From positions 37,723,237-37,787,236 of the forward strand of contig NC_016133.3 of assembly GCF_000005505.3 (NCBI RefSeq): a stretch of DNA of 64,000 nucleotides, written 5' to 3'. Each line of letters starts with the position of its first letter. Within the stretch, counting starts at the first letter, position 1. Below, in pieces: positions 10,673-22,199 of the stretch. A model generated the notes under the pieces. That model was given only the letters and a program-made list of their open reading frames with translations, made no database searches and was not told where the DNA came from. Position numbers and translations under genes: made by a program. The stretch is from Brachypodium distachyon (taxonomy: Eukaryota > Streptophyta > Magnoliopsida > Poales > Poaceae).

Positions 10673-10929
10673 CCAATGAACCATTTGCACGGCCTCCAAG
10701 TTTGGTAAAACCTTATTCATCCTTGAACTTAATTATGCTCCATCCGTTCCACGATATAAATCAAGCATATAAGCTTTAGTTAAGATAAGAATTTGACAAA
10801 AAAAATTTACCCTATTACTATGTTCTTTGTAAGATATGAAACCACAACTATATGGGTAAGTACTTTTGATAACCAATCTAAAGATACCAATTTCGTGTCA
10901 TGTAAACCATATATTATCAAGCATTAACT

Positions 10930-11689
10930 CACTACGCTAGAATACCCCTTCGGAGAAATCCCTTCAGTGGCGGTTCAGTCAGGCAGAAGACATCACCGCC
11001 ACTGGAGGCCGTCCAAGGGCATCCCCGCGCACCACCAGTGGCGGTCCTTCTCATTTCAAAAGCGTGTCCGCCACTGGTGCTCGACCGCCAGTGGTGGTCC
11101 CTTCTAGCCGCCAGCAGTGTTGTTCGGGGATTCCCCCAACAGCTACCAGTGGTAGTTCGTCCTGAAAACAGCCACTAGTAGCTTCTCTCCGTATCGAGAA
11201 GAGTGAGAGGGCTCAGCTAGTTGAACTCGCGTGTATCTAAGACCAGCTGCGACTCTCCCTCACCACTGGCAAACAGGTAGTGAGCTTAATTCTCTCTTTC
11301 TCTGCCTCTATCTTCTTCCTCTTTTTCCTTCTTCTTCAATTTTTGGCCATGGCGCAAGGCAGCCGAAGGCGGCAAGAGCGCCCATTGATCTCTCTCCCCT
11401 CGCTCTTCCGGCCGCCCGCCTCTCTCTCGGGAGCTCCCCCGTCCCCCTCTCTCACCACCGATGCTCTCCCCTCCCCCCTCCCCCCTACTCCCCCCCCCCC
11501 CTCACTGATCCCCCTCTCTCACCATTGGCGGGTAATTGAACCGCCACTTGTACCCTCCCACCACCAGTGGCGGTCCTGAAACCCGACACTGGAGGTCAAA
11601 CTCACTACTGGCGCCGAGTTAGTGACGGGTCAGCCCCCCGCCACTAACCCCATTTTTGAACCGCCACTGGTGGAGTTTTTTTGGTAGTG
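10930..11689. mobile_element. Short non-autonomous CACTA element
   Basis: The element starts CACTAC and ends GTAGTG, with 3-bp ACT duplications at 10927-10929 and 11690-11692. Its subterminal regions carry many copies of CCGCCACTGG and the complement CCAGTGGCGG, the typical CACTA architecture. The inside has a pyrimidine-rich stretch that resembles the 5' interior of the large CACTA element at 20085. No transposase is present, so it must depend on another element for movement. Confidence 0.85.
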
Positions 11690-11807
11690 ACTATTGGTCA
11701 AAGAACTGGGTTAACAAAAACTTATATGCTTTATATTATTATAGGATGGACGAACAATTTATTAATCAGCGACACGGGCATGCTTAATTATGCAAACCAT
11801 GTTGGGT

Positions 11808-12610
11808 GTCACCCGGGAAGCTTCAATGGACCGGCGGCGCCTATTTTTATGAGTACTGCTATCTTTTTAAAGCAAATGAGGTGTATATATAATACACAAA
11901 ATTTACAAAAACCCGCGGGATCGAGTAGAGCTTCTTTGGAGAACTCGCCATCTCCAATGCAGAATGCGTTTTCATTTAAAGAGAGAATATTGTGAGATTC
12001 GAAAATGCCTAGATGAATATAGGCGCCCGCGTCGTCACCATGGTTGGTTTTTTTAGACTCGTCACGGTTAAGCTGCGTTTTGCATTAGGGCGGATTATTC
12101 TTTCAACCAAATTTTGATTATTTGTTCGTTTGGCCAACTAACTTTTTCTGTTTATTTGTGTATTTTTCACATTAGGTTATAAAATAAGTTTATCACAATA
12201 TAGACCTGACGTGTGTGATTGCTCCGTTGTCGGCCCACATGTGAAGCTTCTATGCCATCTGTAACATGAGATTTGTGTCCACGCTGATAGGATGGGTGGA
12301 AATTTCGTCCCAAGCGCCTGGTAGTATAATTAAGCATCACACTAGAGGTGGGACTTGCATGATTGATTTGGTCGCAAATGTAGGAGAAGATATCCGGTGC
12401 TACTGGGGCATATATAGGGTGCTTTCACACAGTGCCATGCTCAAGAGCAATCTGCACCATCCAATATCAATCCAATAGACACGACAACTTTTTAATTAGG
12501 ACCAAAAGTTTTTTGAAATCAACGCGCACTCTTCCTCATTTGCATGGGTGTGATTTTTGGTCTTTCAATGGAAATTCAAAGATATATCAATGGGGTGACT
12601 CTATGTTGAT
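11808..12610 (+). repeat. Segmental duplication unit 1, proximal block
   Basis: This block matches 15869-15902 continued at 17987-18840, so it represents the same ancestral sequence without the Helitron. Shared landmarks include ATCACGC/ACACTA, GTGTCCACGCTGATAGGATG and AGTATAATTAAGCATC. No gene is recognised within it. Confidence 0.75.
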
Positions 12611-13085
12611 GAAAATATGAATGAGACGAGATATCAATGAAATCAATAAAATGCGGGATGATTTTTACAAAGCTCGATGGTGTAAATGAATAAATGACTA
12701 GAGAGATAAGTGGAATGCGGGTTCATTTCCAAAAAACTTAAGGGGCTAAATACAAAACTGCCATATGCTTGTACGATCTAGATTGTGCAGCGGCACGTCA
12801 CTGTGTAGCAGCACGTAGCGCTATATATCTTCTCGCAGATGTAGGACGCGAAATGCACCCAATATATTATCCAGCGAGCGGTCTATCGACGATATGGTCA
12901 TTATCAAAGTCGTCTTCCTAGATTTTTCTTTTTGCCAACGTGGATTATGAGAAGATATGGTAGTCGGGCAACATCTGCTAATTAATTTATTCGTTAGTTG
13001 CCGGAAAAATACTGGTGTGGATGAGGAGCTGCAGCTGGCGACAACGTGCATATGCCTTTTACATTTTCGACTAAGGTGTCTCACT

Positions 13086-13199
13086 GTCTCATGTTCAACA
13101 GGGTGAAAATCCTTTGTTTATTAGCGTGTCGATTTCTACGGTGTCTCACGTTCAACAGAGTGAAAATACCCTTTTGTTTATTAGCGTGTCGATTTCTAA
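13086..13199 (+). repeat. Tandem duplication of about 57 bp
   Basis: Two adjacent units share GTTCAACAG.GTGAAAAT and TTTGTTTATTAGCGTGTCG, followed by ATTTCTA. The units differ by a few bases and indels. Confidence 0.75.
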
Positions 13200-13318
13200 A
13201 AGTTAATTAATTCGTACGCTGTGGATGTCAACATGCATGTGGATGCATGAATCAAGTAATCATCTGCTCAAAATCCGAGTTTAGCACAAACTTATTCGTC
13301 CTTCCACTTCCTCCGTTC

Positions 13319-14457
13319 TTTTTTTTTCCGAAAAGGAGATAGAAAATCTCCGGCCACTGGATAAAAATTGATGCACGCAACTAATAAAATTATTGATTTA
13401 TTTAATAAATCGAACAAGATGAATACATCGATCAGTCAACCCAAAACCAACAAGCTATACCTATAATCCTGACCGCACACCACCGTCCAACAATCAAATC
13501 CGGAGAGTACACGAAGGCACAACCGGTCAAGCAAATTCTCAGCATGTGCCGTATGCGCCCGCTCTAGTATCTGCAGCCATCGTCTTCCGGTAACTCATCT
13601 TCAGGAAGGTGATCAAAGCATTGAACTTGTCAAACCTGGCATCGACGAGGCAAGCCGGAACCACGGACGAGCATGCGCCTAGCTGCTGCCCACCGACCAA
13701 GACCCCAACACATGTAGTTCTAGTGTTCCCCCAACGGCGCCCCCAAGGGGGGAGCGACGCCATTAGCACCACCACCGTCCAGTATGAGGACTTTGAGTTT
13801 TCACCCGAGAATCTAAAGCGGGGGTAGTGTGGAGTACCTCGACAATGCCTCAATGAAGGGACGAGACATCCAAGGACGTCGGCTCCGTCGTGGTCAGACC
13901 AGCTAACTAAGGGTTTCCCCGATACAAACCGGCAGCAACTAATCCCGCTTGGCCGATGAAGGATGCGACTACCAGATCTGTCAAAGAGGAAGAAAGCCCA
14001 CCGGCTACCGCACCTACAAAGAAGCCAGCCGGGCCGCTGCTTATGCCCGCCAACGCGAGGGACGCTGCTGCCAGCCGACGGGGGACGACACGCAGCCGGC
14101 CAGTGACCAAGGCAAGCCGTTTCAGGCCACCTCAGGCCGCCCCTAGCCGAGCCAGCCAAGCGGACGCCCTGCCCACGAGGGAAAGTGCCGCTGCCAGCCA
14201 CCGGGACGACCCACATCCAGGTGACCACTGCCGCCCACACGCATCACGGGCCGAGGACCGCCGCCAGCCGCCGGAACGGCACGCCGCGACCAGGGAAACG
14301 CCGCCTCCATGGAGATCCAGGTCGCCTCGCCGAGCAACACTAAACACACTCGCTAGACAGGGCCCCACCGCTGCCATCGCAGCGTAGGCTTTGCTCGGCG
14401 GCGAGGGAGGAGTTCGTGCCGATCTAGGGTAGTTTGGAGGAGGGAGCAACATTATAG
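13319..14457 (-). mobile_element. Non-autonomous non-LTR-type retroelement with 12-bp target duplication
   Basis: The 1139-bp segment is flanked by a perfect 12-bp direct repeat CTTCCTCCGTTC at 13307-13318 and 14458-14469. On the minus strand it ends in an A-run (T-run at 13319-13327 on the plus strand) preceded by the recurring GTGCATCAAT-type motif seen at other retroelement tails here. It is GC-rich but encodes no reverse transcriptase, so it is a processed, non-autonomous insertion. The long open frames inside have no recognised domain and are treated as chance. Confidence 0.75.
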
Positions 14458-14473
14458 CTTCCTCCGTTCCTTA

Positions 14474-14726
14474 GGCCACTCCCAATGCTAGTCTCTTAGC
14501 ACGTCATTTTAGGCATTTTGCTGACATGGCACCTTCTTAATGATGAAACTGTCTCTTATGCTAGCGACCGTCTCTTCACACAAACCAACACAAATTCATT
14601 AATTCTCTCTCACAAAGCTATTAAATAATTGCTACTATAAATATCACCTTAAAAGACAATGCATTGGGGATATGACTTCTTATCTTTTATTGTGGGCTAA
14701 GAGAAAGCATCTAAGTGGGAGTGGCC
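14474..14726. mobile_element. Tourist-like (PIF/Harbinger) MITE
   Basis: 253 bp with terminal inverted repeats (GGCCACTCCCAATGC and, reversed, GGCCACTCCCACTTA) and TTA duplications at 14471-14473 and 14727-14729. It sits only a few bases beyond the target duplication of the neighbouring retroelement. Confidence 0.85.
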
Positions 14727-14783
14727 TTAATACCATTCATATAGATTGGTGCAATTAAACCCAGACAACTCTTGTCTAAGTTA

Positions 14784-14922
14784 CTCCATCTGCCTCCTAA
14801 TTAATTGGTGCCGCCTTTTTTAAAAAAAACCCTTGTAAATTTCTAAAATAAATCTGCGGTCCAATTTGCAGGAATTTCTTTGAAAAAAACCCGGCACTAA
14901 TTAATGAGGACGGAGGGAGCAG
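14784..14922. mobile_element. Stowaway-like MITE
   Basis: TA-flanked element starting CTCCATCTGCCTCCTAATTA and ending with the complementary TAATTAATGAGGACGGAGGG, the usual Stowaway end structure. About 139 bp, non-coding. Confidence 0.7.
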
Positions 14923-14939
14923 TACTTAAGTTGCAGTAT

Positions 14940-15486
14940 GCGTTATCTTAGCTTAAGTACATGTTTTTTTTTGTCGCACCTGCACAGGTCTCTCTCACGT
15001 CTGATCATGCCAGCTTGTTAGGATGAACGTGGCATTACTCGTCCACGTGAAGCACACTCGGGGATACTCCATATGGGGAACGACCAGGACCAGTACTGTC
15101 TATATGGACCATATTGACAGGCAGGCTGGCCCATCGATGACGACGATGCATGCACGGTCCTGTACAATTACGATACGTACGATAGGATGGGACATGTAAG
15201 GCGGACGTGCAGATCGCCTGTGATGGTTGGTCACAGCCATATATATATGCTGCTATCGAGAATCGTGATATGCGTGTGCTAGCTGTGTCTCGTCTCGATG
15301 GTTCACACAGACGCACGCACGTGCACCTTGCCGCCAGACCCGGCGATTCGGCTGGATTTGTAGTACGTGACGTGCTGCACGACGATCAGTTCGGCCAAAT
15401 TGACCTAAAAACTTATCATGTACACCCAACCAATACCGTATGGATAGAGCCGCTGCATCTCGTTGCGTCCAACCAATACGGATGTC
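14940..15486 (+). repeat. Segmental duplication unit 1, distal block
   Basis: Matches 18960-19520 at high similarity, including GGCATTACTCGTCCACGTGA, GGACATGTAAGGCGGACGTG and CCAATACCGTATGGATAGAG. No gene is recognised; several overlapping open frames are not conserved between the two copies. Confidence 0.75.
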
Positions 15487-15868
15487 GGGCCTGTTTTGTT
15501 GGTGTCCCGAAAGATATTTGTCTGGCCGGAAACGGAAGCCTCCCTAACACTTGCCTGAGCTGTGTTTGGTTTCCGTCCTCGGGCAGCGTGGTTAGCCTGG
15601 CTCAGGCCCAGGAATTTGGAGGCCTGAAGAAAGCCTTGGCTGTCTGGAATGCTAATCCCATTTAATTTAAGAAGCAAATGGGCAGCAGCTTTGAAAGTTC
15701 CGTACGATGTCAGATTGTACCTTTTTTCTTCTATTTAATATGTTTTAGCACACTAGTCACAAACCAAACAAGGGTTGCCTGATCAGGCAAAAAAGCAAAG
15801 CATCTCAAGCTCACCTGAGGCACTCGATTTTGTCACGCATGATGCTCAGGGTAGCAACCAAACAGCCC
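15487..15868. mobile_element. MITE with GGGC(C)TGTTT ends
   Basis: Left end GGGCCTGTTTTGTTGGTG; right end reversed reads GGGCTGTTTGGTTGCTACC. A 3-bp GTC direct repeat flanks it (15484-15486, 15869-15871). About 382 bp. The ends resemble common cereal MITEs, and the superfamily is uncertain because the target is not the usual TA, TWA or 8-bp type. It lies exactly at the junction between the two segmental duplication units. Confidence 0.6.
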
Positions 15869-15902
15869 GTCATCCGGAAAGTTTCAATGGAGAGGACTGG
15901 TA

Positions 15903-17986
15903 TCCCTAATAATAAAGGGAGTAATGTTTTCGTCGTTGGTTTTGGTACGTCGCAGGTCGTTCCTCTTCTCTTTCTTCGCTCGATTCACCCTCCCTCGAAC
16001 CCCGATCAAAATAAAATAAAAACAGTCGGAACTCCTTCCCCTGTCCCCTGCCCCAATTCTCCCTTCCCATCTACCTCTCCTCCCCGATGGGCGATCCTGC
16101 CGCTGCTCCCGGTTGTGCTCTAGGGCGGAGCCCTCTTCTAGCCGGCGGCGGCGCAGGAACTGAAGGCGCTGGCGTTGGGCCTCGACGTAAGCCGCATCAC
16201 CTCCGGTGACGTCCTCGCCGACGCGTTCCACGACCTCCGGCAAGCCCTCTCCCTCCCGGTGCTCCCCGCCCACGCCGTCGAGGGCTTAGCACTCTTCTTT
16301 GACGACCGCCTATCGCGGATCCACGCGCGGGACTGGTTCTCCGACGTGCTCCCCCGCCTCGCCCGTCTCCTCTTCCCCCTCCCCGCTCTGCTCAAGGACC
16401 CATACACCAGCGCCAGAGGTGGTGGAGACCGGGCGCTCGGGCTCCGCCTCCTGGGACCGCAGGACATGGGACTCGTGCTCCTTGGGCAAGAGCTCGCTGC
16501 CACGCTGCTCGCCTGCACGCTTTTCAATCTGGTTTCCCACGGCCGGTCAGAGCCAGGCGCCTCCGGTGGCGCCCACGAGCCCATTACTATGCTGAATCGG
16601 GCCGGCGAGGCCCCCAATCGCGCCCCCGATGTCGCTGCCATCGGCTCCCTCCGCCATCGATTTTGGCCGGTGCGGCCGTCTACGAGCTCCGGTGTGGCGC
16701 CCACAGCTCCGCTTTCGACCACCTGGTGGCCATCGCGTGTGGCGGGCACAGAAGGTGACGGGCGTGGGGAGAAGAAGGCATGAGACCACAGAAGGAGGAA
16801 GAAGAAGGCGATTTGTGCTGGCAGGTTTTATTGTTTGGCTATAGCTCTTGCGCTTGTTTTAATCTTCTCGGTTGTTCACCATACTGCATATATTCTGGTA
16901 GGTTCGCGGTACATCATACCAAGGCTTGAGTTGTTCAAATAAATTGATGTAGACCGATCTAATGAAGTATGAAGTGCTATATTTGGTGTAGGTTATCAGT
17001 GAAAAGCAGTGGCTATTGCCTTAAAAATCTCATTTACTGGAGTAAACTAAGCTTGTATCATTTCATGGGTTAGAAATCCAACGAGTGTAACTCTCATGTC
17101 ATGTTTCAAGAAAAACTAATTTAAGAACTGATGATTTAATTCTTTTGCTGATCTATTATCTTCTGGAGATATGATAACCAAACGTTGAGTTCTTTTTAGA
17201 GTTCTTTTTATATGCTTTCGTAGTGTTCTTCCTCGGTGCTGGACCATAACCCATAGGAAGAATATGGGTTACATTTTGTTTCTTTCTACAATCTTTATCT
17301 GAGTTGAAACATTTGGCTAACAGTTTCATTTATTTGGATGGATGGATGGATGAATGAAGATTGCACTAATGCATGCGTGTCGTCATGGACACTGGGAGGT
17401 AGTTCAGATTGATGCAATGTATGTCATTTGTAGTACAGTGTTTCACGTGTGTTCTATTTCTCCCCTGAGATAAGGAAGGTGACAGGCTGACTACTCTTTG
17501 TGTTTGGGGTTGTTTTGAGTGATTAGCAAATTAATCTACAGAAGTGACATCTGGATGGCCTCTCCTAAGTAAGAAATTTTTAGTGCACTGAAAAGCTACT
17601 CCGTATGTTGTTTGACAAACCCAAAATGTGTTGGCAGGGGAGCTTTCTAAGCAGGTATTTAATATTTTCTCCACTTAATTTACCAACAAGGCAGTGCAAT
17701 TCGTATAATACATGATCGGGTTGCCCCTTCCACCTACTTTGGAGATCTAATAATTAGGCAAATTGTTTTGAAGAAACTGTCGGTTTTGTTTTTTGTACAT
17801 ATTATAGTTACCGATCAAACCGGTTGTTCGATGATCTAGGCATTGGAAACATCTTGACTTTACTTTATACTTCGAAATGCAATCATTAGGGCATAATAAT
17901 AACTAGCAAGAAGTTTTCATGATCACTTTGTTTATGTAGGGCGTCTATGTTTAAGAGACCGTGGCAACGCACGGACACTGGACTAG
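15903..17986 (+). mobile_element. Non-autonomous Helitron, 2084 bp
   Basis: The element begins TCCCTAATAATAAAGGGAG directly after a host A and ends CTAG directly before a host T. A hairpin (CCGTG at 17959-17963, CACGG at 17970-17974) lies 8 bases before CTAG. These are the defining Helitron ends, and there is no target duplication. The duplicate sequence at 11808-12610 shows the uninterrupted A-T site (..GCTA/TCTTTTTAAAGC..). No RepHel gene is present. The interior holds a decayed piece of a poly(ADP-ribose) glycohydrolase gene and about 1.2 kb of AT-rich sequence. It contains a short GGAT repeat near 17336-17355. Confidence 0.9.
16085..16600 (+). pseudogene. Captured poly(ADP-ribose) glycohydrolase (PARG) 5' fragment
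   Basis: The conceptual translation resembles the N-terminal helical region of plant PARG: ILPLLPVVL, then GGALF, SGDVLADAFHDLRQALSL, a FFDD segment, then LGLRLL and LVLLGQELAATLLAC. PARG removes poly(ADP-ribose) from nuclear proteins. This piece covers only the region before the catalytic macrodomain-like core. In-frame TAG codons at 16121 and 16139 stand where the family normally has codons such as Arg and Trp. A one-base frame change near 16530 is needed to continue into FPTAGQ. The fragment is therefore non-functional as an enzyme. It lies wholly inside the Helitron, so it was transported there. Identification rests on remembered family sequence and not on a search. Confidence 0.82.
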
Positions 17987-19520
17987 TCATTTCTAAAGCA
18001 AATTAAGTGTAGATATAATACACAAGAATTACAATAAAACCCGTGGGATCGAATTGGGCTTCTGTGGAGAACCCGCCATCTCTTCTTTTCAAAAAGAATG
18101 ATAATCCCGGACTCTGCATCAACTGATGCACATAGCCGTATATTATTAAAACCAGACAAAGTTAGGCAGCAAAGCCGAACAAAGTCGACAAAAGGAAGTG
18201 AAAGAGAGAGAATATTGTGAGGTTCGGAATGACTAGATGAATATATGCGCCATGCCACCATCACGAGTGGTTTTCTTTAGACTCATCACAGTTAGGTTGT
18301 GTTTTTGGCACATTAAGGTGGATTATGATAATCCAGCTTTTCTAACCAAAGTTTGGCTATTTTTCTGTGTGGTTAACTAATTTTTTCCTCTTTGTGTGTA
18401 TTTTGTCACATCATATTTGATTATGATCTAGCCAAAGTTAAGCAGGGTATAGTTCTACGCGCGTGATTGCTCCATTATCTGCCCACATGTGAATCTGTCA
18501 TGCCATCCGTAACCTGGGATTTGTGTCCACGCTGATAGGATGTATATATGGAAATTTCATCCCAAGCGCCAGCTAGTATAATTAAGCATCGCGTTACAGG
18601 TGGGGTCTTGGACTTGCAGGATTTAATTGGTCGCACATGTTGGAGAAGATATCTAGTTCTACCGACCATAGGGTGCTCCCACACATAGCCATGCTCAATA
18701 GAAGTGACTAAAGAATCTGACCATTTTTAATTAGGTCCTTTTGTTTTTTAAAATTGATGTGCTCACTCTACCTCTTTTTTCAGGATGTGATTTTTTTAAT
18801 TATGTTTCAATGAAATTTTTATATCATTAAACTAAATATAATTAAAAAATTAAAAAATTATGTCATTAAAAAAAATTCGATAACAAATCGAATGATGTAC
18901 TTTTTTGTTAAGAAACATTCATATTTAATTAATCAAATTAAAAACTAGATATGTGTACGTGTCTCGTATTATGAGACGGAGGGAGCACATGCTCCACCAG
19001 TTAATATTGTGTCGACGCACCTGCGCATCTCTCTCTCAAGTCTCATGTCAGCTTGTTATGATGAACCTGGCATTACTCGTCCACGTGAAGCACACTCTCG
19101 GAGATACTGATCGATATGGCCATATGGGGAACCATGACCAGGTGTATATATGGACCATATTGATTGGATAGATCTTGCAGGCAGGCTGGCCCATCGATGG
19201 TGCATGCATGGTCCTGTACAATTACGATAGGATAGTATCGATAGGACATGTAAGGCGGACGTGCGGATCGCCTTTGATGGCTGGTAACAGCCATATATGT
19301 TGATATCGTGATATGCGTGTGCTGTGTCTCGTCTTGATGGTTCACACTGACGCACACACACGTGCACCTTGCCGCCAGACCCGGCGCTTCGGCTAAATTT
19401 GTAGTACGTGCCGTGCTGCACGATCACTTCGGCAAAACTTAATTATCATGTACGGAGTACCCATCAGCCAATACCGTATGGATAGAGCCGCGCGATCTTG
19501 TTGTGTCCAACCAATACGGA

Positions 19521-20084
19521 TACAGTCCCCCGAAGAAACAAGATCTAGATAGAGCCGCTCTTGTTGCATCCAACAAATTCGGTCCGGAAAATAAACTTGA
19601 TAGAGCCACTCTAGATTGTCATACTGTATGCAATTATGCACACGTGATCACCGGCCGGATAATTAAGCCAGAGCGCATAGAGAGCTAGCTAAGAATCGAG
19701 TCTCCGTCTTTGGCTCTGTATAATATTACGTAATTTCTGTACTATAAAACGCAAGGTATCTAGCTAGAGCACCAGCCATCTCGAGATTTCAGTTTGTTAC
19801 AATACATAAAAAATTATGCGGAACGGTAAACAAATTAAAATGAGGTGTGCCCCCCTCCCCCGCGTACGTTGCTCTTCCTGGACTTCCTTGGGCCACTCGG
19901 CTAGCTGCCAGGTGTCACTAAACCCTGCCCCTCGCCACTTTATTCCTTGCCGCTGCTACAGTAGTGTCGGAACCACATGTAGTACCCGGTAGGTGCATGT
20001 GTATCAGGGTACAAAATAATCTCGTCGACCATTAGATTAAAAATCAACCTATGCATGTAAAATGCACCTTGATAATTACATAAA
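19521..20084. other. Intergenic, no gene recognised
   Basis: A mixed, moderately AT-rich stretch between the segmental duplication and the large CACTA element. No open frame or repeat structure could be supported. Confidence 0.4.
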
Positions 20085-21009
20085 CACTACATCCAGAATG
20101 GGTTACTGGCGCACGAGCTCCAGTGGCGGTACAGCTGGTCCAAAAAATTCACCGTCACTGGACGTCGTTGGAGGAATTCAAAACGAATACCAGTGGTGGT
20201 GATCAACCACCGCCACTGCTAGTAGAACACCGGTGGCGGTGAAAGCACTCGCACGACCAGCACCGCCACCGGTGCTCTACCACCCGTGGCGGTGGTCATT
20301 CACCGCCACTGGAGCTCTTTTGTTGTCACCGGCGCACGATCTACAATGGCGGTTAAAGTGGTCGAAAAAACAAACCGCCACTGGTAACTCGTTGGAAGAA
20401 TCTGAAACGAGTACTAGTGACGGTTAGCTTCCACCGCCGCTATTAGTGGAGCACTAGTGGCGGTGCCAGCACTCATGCGGCTTTCACCGCCACTAGTGCT
20501 CCTAGTACCAGTGGCCGCATCAGTTAACCGCCACACGTGCTCCTCAGAGATTCCCATCCCGGTTAGCAGTTGCGGGCAGATTTTTTGAACCGCCAGTGGT
20601 AAGTTATCTATCTATAAAGCAAAGTCACTGTGGCCTTATCTTCCTCAGCTTGCGCGTCTCTGGACCAGCTGCGGCTCCTCAATACACAGGCAACGACGAA
20701 GCTCTGCCAAAATTTCATGGCACCGGCAGCCGGAAGGTTGCTCCCTTTCCCTCTCCTTCTTCCTCCTCTCCCTCTCCTTTCCTCTAGCTCCTTCCTCTCT
20801 TCTCTTCTTCCTCGATGTTGTTGAAATGGCGCCGGCGGTCGGGAGAGCTCGATCTCTCTCCAGGAGCTGTCCCGGCCGGCCCCCTTGCTTGGGAGGTCCC
20901 CCACTCTTCCCCTAGCTCTGTTTCTCCCTCTCTTTCTGGTTCTGGTTGCTGCACGCGCACCCCCTCCCCTCTGTCTCTCTGGTCCCCTCTCTCTCTCTGC
21001 TCCTGACGT

Positions 21010-22199
21010 GGTTATGACTAATCACGTACTCAACTCGAAGATACCCATCATGGCCCACTACGGGGTCCATGAGAAGGACGACTGCAACTCCTGGAGTCAA
21101 CATGCCAATCTCGACGACTCGAGATAAGGAAGCTTTAAACTTAGCATATCTTACCATTGTAATGGGCTTGGACTCTCCCTGAGACGTAGACTCCTCCATA
21201 TATAAAGGACTAGGAGGGGAGAGCCAACACAGATCGAACACCACGCGCTTACACCGCATACAACCATCCTCGCCAGATCAACTCTGCGCACCCTAGCCTC
21301 CACGGCTCCATTGTAATCTCATCGTCAATATCAAGCTCAGACAAGCAGGACGTAGGGGTATTACCTTCCGAGGACACTGAACCTGGGTAAATCGTGTCCC
21401 TTGTGTCCTTGTTAGCTGACGGAGTCGCCAATACGCACGCTACATGTCTTCTCCCTGATCTAAAGCTCATCAAGATGGGCATTGTCGAAGGTAACCCCTC
21501 GTCATTGGCGCTGACCGTGGGGAAGACGTGTGTCGGATCTACGACTCCAGCGGCCTCATCTTCATCGGGCGGGTCATCGACTCAGGCGGAGTCGATGACT
21601 CTCGGCTCCTTCCACGTCACCGCTCATTCACCGGCCAGACGCGCGGCCTTCGACTCGCTGCAGTCTGGCGTTGATCTCACGTTTGGAGACTACCGTATAC
21701 GGGCCGACGAGACCGGAATCCTGCAATTCCCAGATCTCATTACGCCCCCACGCGAGGAGCCTCGGCCCTTCGCTGCGGTCAGATCGCTCTCGACATCCGA
21801 CATCTCACACCCCAGTAGCGTCATGAGATGAGGTCGGACCCCGATCTGTTCTCTACCGGTTCGGAACAATCTTTTCCAGCAGAAAGCCCCGTCCCTAGCG
21901 ACGCTAGCGACTGCTCTGATCAAGAAAGTTGCCACGATGGCAACGACTTGGAGGCCCAGAGCAACATTGCTCAGGTCTTCATGACGACTGCCGCTGATCC
22001 TCAGACAGCACAGAACAACTGCACTCCAGAGGAGACGGCTCGCGTCCGGGAAGCCATCAACTCTGGAGTGGCCATAACCAACCCTACCACCACAGAGTTG
22101 CAACTCTTCAACAGTTGTCTCCTCCAGGCCCGTGGGGATCTGGTCAAAGAAAGACAGGACCTCGACCTGGCGAGGAGGCAGCACGAAGAACTTGCATGA
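21010..22199 (+). mobile_element. Ty3/gypsy LTR and gag-leader fragment inside the CACTA element
   Basis: Typical gypsy LTR features are present: a TATATAAA-type box near 21196, the downstream block GACGTAGGGGTATTACC, then GAACCTGGGTAAAT. At 21505 follows TTGGCGCTGACCGTGGGG, the post-LTR block that grass gypsy elements share. After it come two overlapping frames (to 21831 and 21828-22199), the second ending with a charged, coiled-coil-like stretch as in gag leaders. No protease, RT or integrase follows. This is either a truncated nested insertion or captured sequence; the LTR 5' edge is approximate. Confidence 0.65.

Larger units (their letters stand above)
15869..19520 (+). repeat. Segmental duplication unit 2, interrupted by a Helitron
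   Basis: 15869-15902 plus 17987-18840 matches 11808-12610, and 18960-19520 matches 14940-15486. The unit lacks the retroelement and MITEs found inside unit 1. It has gained the Helitron and, near 18085-18185, an insertion of about 100 bp that contains the recurring non-LTR tail motif. No gene is seen. Confidence 0.75.

Noticed and set aside
11231..11579. Pro/Ser-rich open frames inside the short CACTA element
   Set aside because: A pyrimidine-rich stretch gives overlapping frames in two registers; no homology to a transposase.
13539..14452. Several long frames in both directions inside the 13.3-14.5 kb retroelement
   Set aside because: They lie in a GC-rich non-coding element bounded by a target duplication, and none shows a reverse transcriptase or nuclease motif.
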